Source: Chrysemys picta bellii (lineage: Eukaryota > Chordata > Testudines > Emydidae). Taken from it: a DNA stretch of 64,000 bases. The position numbers and the translations under genes were made by a program. The DNA is taken from contig NC_088791.1 in assembly GCF_011386835.1 (NCBI RefSeq), forward strand, positions 31,718,998 to 31,782,997, read 5' to 3'. Shown here piece by piece: positions 58,301 through 64,000 of this stretch (within the stretch, counting starts at the first letter, position 1; each line of letters opens with the position of its first letter). The notes under the pieces were generated by a model. It had not been told where the DNA came from. It did no database searches and saw only the letters and a list, made by a program, of their open reading frames with translations.

Positions 58301-61300
58301 TTCTAAGCAATTTTCCAAAAAGCTCTTACCATTGGATTTTGATGGATTCCTATGAAAAATGGAGGAATCTGCTTCTGTCTGACCTGCCCTTGCTTGGCTT
58401 GAGGACCCACTGAGCTTCTGAGCAGCCTCATCCCTAAAATATGGGGGAGTAACATTTTTGGTCAACATGCTATTCTTAGTGACAAGACAGAAATACAGAG
58501 ACCATTCTAAATCTCCATTATGCACTATCAAATGTAACATTTTAACAAGCAAGCTGTACAGGACTAATAGCACAAATACTTATAGTATTTCATTTTAATT
58601 ATAGTTTGAACTGCCCACTAAAGTTGCAAGGAAGATAAAGGAAGATGCAAAGATAACAACTGCATAAAGAGAATTGCTATGACACAGGACAAGTAGCATT
58701 TGAACCAAAACATTAGTTGGCTTTTGTTAGTTTTTTTTCTCACAAAAGCAATGAGAAGGGAAAAATAAAGGCCTGAAAGCCATGCACCCACCACCCGATT
58801 ACCTGAGAATGTAAGCAAGGTAGCTATTGTGGCTCTTGGCTGACCTGATGGTGCTCTCTAGGGAGACTGTGGATTCACCAATATTTGTGCGATACACATT
58901 TGGCTCCTCTATATATGTGTTGTTACAGTTCAGAGATCGCTGAGGAAAAAAATAGTAGTAGTGAATGATAACAAATAAACAAACATCTCTCCTTCAGCTG
59001 CCCCCGGAATGGCTACACAGCAGAAGAACATCTAAGTACATGAACCCCAAGATTTCACATTTTGAGTTGGAACTGCTTCCCCACATTGCAATCAATGTCT
59101 CTCAGCTCCCAAGCATCACAGTTTGAGTGGCCTGAGCACAGGATTGGGAATGAGAAACTCCAGAGTTAGAATCCTAGCTCTGACACAGGCTTCTTCCCTG
59201 GCCACAGACAAGTCACATAGCCCCTGATTTTCAGAAGTGCCCCACAAACTCAGCTCCCATTGACATTCTTTTCTATTTTTATAGGTTCTTATACACGCTC
59301 ATTACTGCTGTATTGAGCACCTTCCAGCAGTGCATTAAGCAATGTGACTAACATCTGTCGTGTGTTATTTAATCTCTTTCTCATCCTCTCCCCAGCAGGA
59401 GAATTCTGCGTGCAGTGGAGTGGTTTGGTTTAGTAGGCAGGTTGGTTATTTATGTATATGCTGCTCGGTGTTTATTAGAGAAGGCAGATTTAAGAAGTGC
59501 ACCTGCCTTTTGAAGGGGAAGGTGGTGAGGTCTGTGATAATCCTTAGCGTATGTGGGAGTTTGTCTCAGTCTCAGACCAGCCCCTGAGAAAGCTCAGTCA
59601 TCGGTCCAGACAAGCTTTACCCTGACTGTAGAGTTTTCTTGTGCCTGAGGAACATAGTAGTTGACCACGGTCCTTATCCTGGAGATTCAGGTGATCATCT
59701 AAATATTGCGGGCCCAAGCCAATGAGCACGTTGGTGATACGGACCATGAGCTTAAACTTTACTTGATATTCGATGAGAAGCCAGTGTAGGAAGCAGAGGA
59801 GATGTATGGTGTGTTCGCAGTAGCCTGTGTTGCACTGCAATGTTCTATCCTTGTTGGAATTTCCTAGGTGCTGAAGCTTTCTGCCCAAGTATAACACATT
59901 ACTTTAGTCCAGCCAAGAGGTGATGAAGGCATGAATAAATGAGGCCACGTCTTCATCTGCCAAGACGGTAAGTCTCCTAGCCAACTGGAGATGGTAGAAA
60001 GCATTACTAGCGGGTGCTTTTATGGGAGAGCTTAATGTCAGCATGGAATCCAAGAATACCCTCAAACTATGAACTGAATTGACCAATGGTGGGTGTGTAC
60101 TGTCAATCAAAGGAGCCCATATTGTGGCTGCACACTACTCAGAGTGCTTTCTTCTGCCCATCAGCATCACCTCTGTGTTGCTGCGGTCCTGTTTAAACCT
60201 ACTGTTCTTTATCTATGAGCTGATCTCGTCCAAGCACTGGCCATCTTGGTGGTAGGGTATGATCATAGGTAGTGAAGGATAAGCAGAGTTGAGTGTCATC
60301 TGTATATTGAGTCCATGTCATCTCACTAGTTCACCTAATGGCTGCATGTAAATGTTGAGTAGGACAGGAGAGAGAAGTGATCCTTGTTGGGACTCCACAT
60401 GAAAGGGGGTCTAGTGGCAGAGGTAAAGTTTTCCATTAACCCTCTTTGGGGGCAACTGTGACTGCTCAACACTTTTGAGAATCAGGTATTTAATCTCCCT
60501 GCCTCAGTTTCTCACCTGTATAATGAAGATAATAAAAGCTGCCTCCCAGGGAACTAAGTAACGGTCTTATAAGTAGGAACATGAAAAGTGCCAAGCAATA
60601 ATTACCCAGAACAAATCTTTACATATTTCCTTATGGGGGAAACTGTAAACAAGAATCTGTTTATGACCAAGGAATTGCTTTTTCTTTCTTGAAAATATGT
60701 GCAATACAATTTTAGTGGCAGCTAGCTATTCTACTTAACAACTTTCAACTGCCACTTATACAAGTTAACATTATTGCAAACTGGGCAGAAAACTGCTGAT
60801 AAATAATCAGTTTAGAATAAAATGAATAACCACAGTTAACAGACACTACCTTTACTTTCAACTTTGTGAGAATAAAAAAAGAAGTTCTTAGTAAAAAGCC
60901 ATGCCACTAGCATTTGCACAAAAAGTCTTGTGCAAATAGCTAATAGCTTCATGATGCTCCATTTTACTTGAAGAAAATAATTTCTTGCCCCCAAAAGTTT
61001 TCATTTCTGTTTTAAAACGAAAAGGCTTTTAGTGAATCACTCAAAGCAGGGAGAAAGAATTAATTTTGTTATGGACAAGTTAGTTAAAATTATATGTATG
61101 GGTGGCTGACAACTATAAACAAGAAAATGTTTTTCCAAGATGGCGTCTTACAGTTAATAATGTAGCTCTTGTTGTAGTAGAGTCATCTGGAAGGGGTTTC
61201 TTTCCAGTTAACGTGTTCTTCAAGTGCTTCCTGACTTCTTTATTAAAAATGCAGTGGAAGAAGAAAATGAAGAGCCCCTGGGTTGTTAGACACAGAGAGA

Positions 61301-63523
61301 AAAATAATCTAAGATAAATGCATGACTTTTTACTGTTGGACTGAAAATACAACTGGAAATTAGTGAACAGCCTTTTTCAAACCAGCTCTTAATTCCAGCA
61401 AATGGTACATGCTTTTAATGGCAATGACTGACCACCATAGCATTAAACACTTGCTGTCCTTAGTGAATTGATAATGGTCAATCCCTCAGAGATTCATGCT
61501 TTGCCACCAGCTACTTGTATTACCACAAAAAGACTGGGAAAACACAAACACAATTTTCCTCTGAGAGCTGCATGGTGCATCTCAGAGGATGGTTGTTAGC
61601 ACCCTTGTAGTTTGGGAGGGAAACATTCTATTCAAATGTGCCCAAGAGAGTTCAGGTCCCTTGTCGAATGGTTCAGGACATTGCAGGATGCTTTTATGTT
61701 GTACCAACATTAATATTTTCGGGTTTGTACACTGGATATGGGTCCAAATCCTGACAGGTACATTGGAACCCATCAAAATATCATAGCCAGCAGTGAAAGC
61801 CTTGGGAATGGCAGAAGTGGGCCACTTTTGTGCCACATCCCCTTAAAAACACTGGAGAGAGAGAGAGAGCATGCGCTCTACAAACCCTCTAAAACAGGAG
61901 CTGCGGAGGAGTGTTAAGGGTGGGGCTAGGACCAGGTGCTAACAGGTGTATGTTCCTCTGAGCCAGCAGTCACCCCTACATTCAGCCTCTTTGCAGGTTA
62001 CTCATACTCCTGGCAGGAACACTGAAATCTAGGGGCTGCTTATGTAGCATGTGTGTGTTTGTTTGGGGGTCATTCGGTGCAGCTGCCAAAGCTGTTATTT
62101 ATTTAGGTTGCAGGTGTACTACTTTGAACTCATCACTCATGAAGTTACAGCAGCACCAACGTCCTAAGATGCCTGCATTTCATGATTTCAGACAAATCAA
62201 TTGAGGTAGATTAATATTAAGCTTAAGGCGTGATCTCTCTAAGCATTCAATCAAATTAGTCCTATCTGACATTAGCTCATTGGGATTACTCATTAATGAA
62301 ATTCACATAAATATATCTTTAAAAAAAAAAAAGTTCAAAGGCGGCAATGATGTGAAACATTATGTACCACTTTGACTCTCCAGGCAAGGTAAGAGGAAAA
62401 TTCCAGTCTCTTATTTTCTTCCCTCTGAACTTATGTTGTATTAAACATCCTTTTACTTGAGATTTTTTGTTCAGGCTTGTGAAAGATTTACATCTCTAAT
62501 AACTGAATTTATCTCCTTACAGACCAGTTGCAACACAGGCCGTGGCACTGTCAGCATCCCCTATGCTGGCCCACTGATGTGCCTCCACCCTGAGCTGAAG
62601 GAACCACCTTGAGAGGAAAGTGGGGAGTTTTATTTTTTAACCCACTCAATCCATGGTCTCTTTACTGAGCCTGACAACCAGGGGACCCCATTTCTGATGG
62701 TGGTTTTTATATTGTGGATGCCTGTCCATTAATTCATTTCACACAAGCCAACAAGATGCAAGCGACTTTTGGTCACTACCATCATGGGCCACATTCAAAC
62801 TAGTGATCGGATTCTGAATCCCATTACTATCTCCTCATCAGGTCCCTATTAATCAGCTGGGGGGTGTGCTCTGACCTTCAACCTGTTAACAGCTTCTCTA
62901 ACACAGATGAAAGTCATCTCCTCCATTTGTCTTTCCTACGGTAAATTCAATTGTAAGCTGTCCCCATGGGATGGAAAACCACAACTTCTTGTTACTGCTA
63001 GCGCCAGTGTTAATACAGAAGAGACGATAACTAGAGTTTATTTGACAGTCTCAGGCAGGAGGTTGTGTCTGAGGTAAACCGTTTCCTTTTATTAGTGGTG
63101 AAATTGCCCACCATGAATTCCACTAGCAGTACATCTGGAACCACTGAGAGAACAGAAAGCTCCATTTATTGAAGGGTCTGATTATCTCAAAGGGGGAGAT
63201 TAAGGGGGTGGAAACTGCACCTAGGATCTTCCATCTTCAATTAGAAACTCAGTTTTAAAAGGTAGTTGCCCTGGTTTGATATTGGATTTAATGGATTTTC
63301 CCTGTTAATGGAGCATCACTGCAGGGAGATGGCTGTTCAATATGCAGCATGTTCTAGATCTGAAGAGATACATTAACTTAATGTTATATAACTTACTTGT
63401 AAGCAGCTGAAGATGGCAAAGAGATAATGGAATGTCATGACATCACTGTTCACTGCCATCAACCCCAGTAACCACGTGGCACTGATCAGCAGCAGGAGGA
63501 GGAAAGCAGTTCGCAGCACGGAG
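52310..63523 (-). CDS. CELSR1: CELSR1, cadherin EGF LAG seven-pass G-type receptor 1 (3' eight exons)
   Basis: Family role: a plasma-membrane adhesion GPCR of the Flamingo/Starry night type that sets planar cell polarity by homophilic cadherin contacts. Coding exons, in minus-strand order: 63397-63523, 61152-61277, 58803-58939, 58330-58433, 57251-57418, 55296-55538, 54540-54804 and 52310-52334. Their phases fit throughout and give 397 residues plus stop. Visible are the end of the seven-helix domain (TM6 and TM7), then the cytoplasmic tail with RATLLT, DHDSDSDSELSLDEQSSSYA, PGGKQKLKVETKVNVELH and EQRKGILKNKVTYPPPL. Cadherin, EGF, laminin-G and GPS parts lie beyond the right edge. CELSR1 was chosen over CELSR2/3 because of convergence with TRMU and tail similarity. 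Confidence 0.96.
52335..54539. other. Last CELSR1 intron, with long pyrimidine-rich block
   Basis: 53275-54225 is strongly C/T-rich on the plus strand (so purine-rich in the transcript) and contains a short tandem duplication of CTCCTGGTACCCCCAACTC near 53715-53755. The rest is unremarkable. Confidence 0.6.
52970..52981 (-). promoter_or_regulatory. Tandem AATAAA pair inside the last CELSR1 intron
   Basis: Two adjacent AATAAA hexamers on the minus strand, about 1.55 kb after the read-through stop at 54536. They could end a transcript that does not splice to the last exon. Confidence 0.4.
54540..54804 (-). CDS. CELSR1: CELSR1 penultimate exon, GILKNKVTYPPPL
   Basis: The acceptor is TATACCAG (AG at 54805-54806). 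It encodes GILKNKVTYPPPLMDKNMKN, RLREKLSDYNQTTISSRTAS and a C-terminal part ending AETSDSE. After TCTGA comes a good donor, GTAAGT. If it is not used, the frame meets TAA at 54536-54538 directly after SDSE, giving a shorter C terminus. Confidence 0.95.
55296..55538 (-). CDS. CELSR1: CELSR1 tail exon, KVETKVNVELHRE
   Basis: The acceptor is TTGCAG (AG at 55539-55540) and the donor is GTAACT from 55295. It encodes VDSISNHVKPYWPTEC, EDPGGKQKLKVETKVNVELH and a Gln/Glu-rich stretch to HPEQRK. It ends in phase 1. Confidence 0.95.
55541..57248. other. CELSR1 intron, nothing recognised
   Basis: No extra exon fits the phase between the exons at 55296 and 57251, and no named repeat was recognised. Confidence 0.5.
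57251..57418 (-). CDS. CELSR1: CELSR1 tail exon, acidic-serine cluster
   Basis: The acceptor is CTCGACAG (AG at 57419-57420) and the donor is GTAAAG from 57250. It encodes DHDSDSDSELSLDEQSSSYA and SSHSSESEEDGIETEKKW, ending HSTPK. The acidic-serine run has many potential casein-kinase-type sites (inference). Confidence 0.96.
58330..58433 (-). CDS. CELSR1: CELSR1 tail exon, DEAAQKLSG
   Basis: The acceptor is ATTTTAG (AG at 58434-58435) and the donor is GTAAGA from 58329. It encodes DEAAQKLSGSSSQARAGQTE and ADSSIFHRNPSKSN, a polar and probably disordered tail segment. Confidence 0.94.
58803..58939 (-). CDS. CELSR1: CELSR1 tail exon with two in-frame donors
   Basis: The acceptor is TTTTCCTCAG (AG at 58940-58941). 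It encodes RSLNCNNTYIEEPNVYRTNI and GESTVSLESTIR, then SAKSHNSYLAYILR. The donor GTAATC at 58802 gives the long form. A second donor, AG|GTCAGC at 58844, would remove 14 residues and also keep frame. Confidence 0.93.
59125..59235 (+). repeat. MIR-like SINE fragment
   Basis: GAATCCTAGCTCTGACACAG followed by CACAGACAAGTCACATAGCC has the MIR word order. It is short and diverged. Confidence 0.5.
59598..60425 (-). mobile_element. L2-type LINE reverse transcriptase fragment
   Basis: On the minus strand: QGSLLSPVLLNIYMQPLGE near 60400-60340 (RT motif B region); NSVHSLRVFLDSMLTLSSPI and SNAFYHLQLARRLTVL at 60075-59950; IHAFITSWLD at 59910; and HWLLIEYQVKFKLMVRITNV and LGPQYLDDHL at 59780-59690. The order is right for an L2 RT C-terminal half, but frames are broken. 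It lies in a CELSR1 intron in the same sense as the gene. Confidence 0.82.
60475..60610 (+). repeat. MIR-like SINE fragment
   Basis: CCTGCCTCAGTTTCTCACCT then GTATAATGAAGATAATAAAAG and a CCTCCCAGGG segment follow the MIR consensus order. Confidence 0.6.
61152..61277 (-). CDS. CELSR1: CELSR1 exon, TM7 end and start of tail
   Basis: The acceptor is CAACCCAG (AG at 61278-61279) and the donor is GTAAGA from 61151. 42 codons: GLFIFFFHCIFNKEVRKHLK finishes TM7 and gives the NKEVR motif common to adhesion GPCRs. TLTGKKPLPDDSTTTRATLL begins the cytoplasmic tail. Phase 0 at both ends. Confidence 0.96.
61278..63396. other. CELSR1 intron
   Basis: Apart from a GA tract and an A12 run near 62321, no repeat or exon was recognised. 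The phase 0/0 junction does not call for an additional exon. Confidence 0.5.
61854..61870 (+). repeat. (GA)n microsatellite
   Basis: Short GAGAGA tract. Confidence 0.8.
63397..63523 (-). CDS. CELSR1: CELSR1 exon, TM6 and start of TM7
   Basis: The acceptor AG is at 63524-63525 and the donor GTAAGT is read downward from 63396. It encodes SVLRTAFLLLLLISATWLLG and LMAVNSDVMTFHYLFAIFSC, then LQ. The first stretch is a membrane helix with the TWLLG motif of adhesion GPCRs. It ends in phase 0. Confidence 0.96.
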
Positions 63524-63649
63524 CTAACGTAAACACACAAAGTCACTTGCATTAAGGCAGAAAAATAATAAAATAATATAATCTAACACCCTATGAGCCA
63601 GCTACAATTCTTAATGCACTTTGTTCATTCACTATACAGGGCACAGGTC

Positions 63650-63915
63650 CTGGCTTGGAGAGGCAGCATGGCCCAGTGAACTGTTTATGGGTCTAGGTGA
63701 CAGAAATGCCAGAGCTTTAATCCTGGCTCTGTCAATGACTCACTGTGCTCTTGCACAAGTCATTTCATCTTTTGGTGCCTCAGTTTCACTATCTGTAAAA
63801 CTGGGCTAATAATGCCTGCTGATGTACCTCCCTGGGTTACTGGTGTTAATTAGTTAATGTCTGTGAAGCACTTTGACAAATAAAGTGATCAATAAGCACC
63901 AAGTTATAATTATCA
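63650..63915 (+). mobile_element. MIR SINE, near full length
   Basis: TAATCCTGGCTCTGTCAATG, then CTTGCACAAGTCATTTCATC, GGTGCCTCAGTTTCACTATC, TGTAAAACTGGGCTAATAAT, CCTCCCTGGGTTACTGGTGTT and GTGAAGCACTTTGA follow the MIR consensus from tRNA-derived part to L2-like 3' end. It lies antisense in a CELSR1 intron. Confidence 0.85.
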
Positions 63916-64000
63916 CTCCTGGCACAGACAGACAGTTCCTGGATCCACAACTTGCTGCAGAAAGGAGGAATTGAGGCTGGAGCTGCCTGGCTCCTACACA

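Overview
This window is vertebrate nuclear DNA, most likely from a turtle, probably a cryptodire. The genes are split into short exons with GT/AG or GC/AG introns. The background is dense with reptile-type repeats: a tRNA-derived SINE resembling the tortoise Cry family, CR1 and L2 LINE pieces, Penelope-like and DIRS-like retroelements, and hAT, Harbinger and pogo DNA transposons. There are no operons, ribosome binding sites or prokaryotic features. The species assignment rests on recognised repeat families and was not checked against a database.

Two real genes face each other tail to tail. Positions 252-18902 on the + strand hold the last nine exons of TRMU, the mitochondrial tRNA 2-thiouridylase (335 residues; the 5' exons lie upstream of the window). 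Positions 52310-63523 on the - strand hold the last eight exons of CELSR1, an adhesion GPCR and planar-polarity cadherin (397 residues, from the sixth membrane helix to the C terminus; the rest lies beyond the right edge), followed by a long 3' UTR down to about 50030. As I recall, TRMU and CELSR1 are also convergent neighbours in mammals, so this is conserved synteny. Every exon junction given here was checked for phase.

Layout: 1-19765 is TRMU, with introns carrying an LTR-like/hAT composite (984-4273), a hAT copy (4596-5053), an L2 LINE with nested insertions (5930-7790), a SINE (10944-11110) and a 3.5-kb hAT element with transposase remains and a perfect 8-bp target duplication (12252-15758). 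21826-27830 is a nested stack of Harbinger, Penelope-like, DIRS-like and pogo elements. 28590-29600 is further repeat. 29605-32271 is a decayed direct duplicate of the 3' end of TRMU. 32272-41500 holds LTR-like, CR1 and hAT pieces. 41773-49172 is a DIRS-like retroelement (- strand) with an internal deletion, a Penelope-like insertion carrying a 411-codon RT/GIY-YIG frame, a 43-bp Penelope tail insertion, and a nested 988-bp terminal-inverted-repeat element with a perfect target duplication. 50030-63523 is CELSR1, and 63650-63910 is a MIR-like SINE in a CELSR1 intron.

The most notable observations are the TRMU 3' duplication, two successive TRMU introns that appear to use GC donors, two alternative CELSR1 C termini (one ending in a PDZ-ligand-like sequence), and a consistent tail/inverted-arm structure in all Penelope-like insertions. 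Nothing here looks like a wholly new molecular system. The Penelope tail insertions are the nearest to an under-described mechanism.
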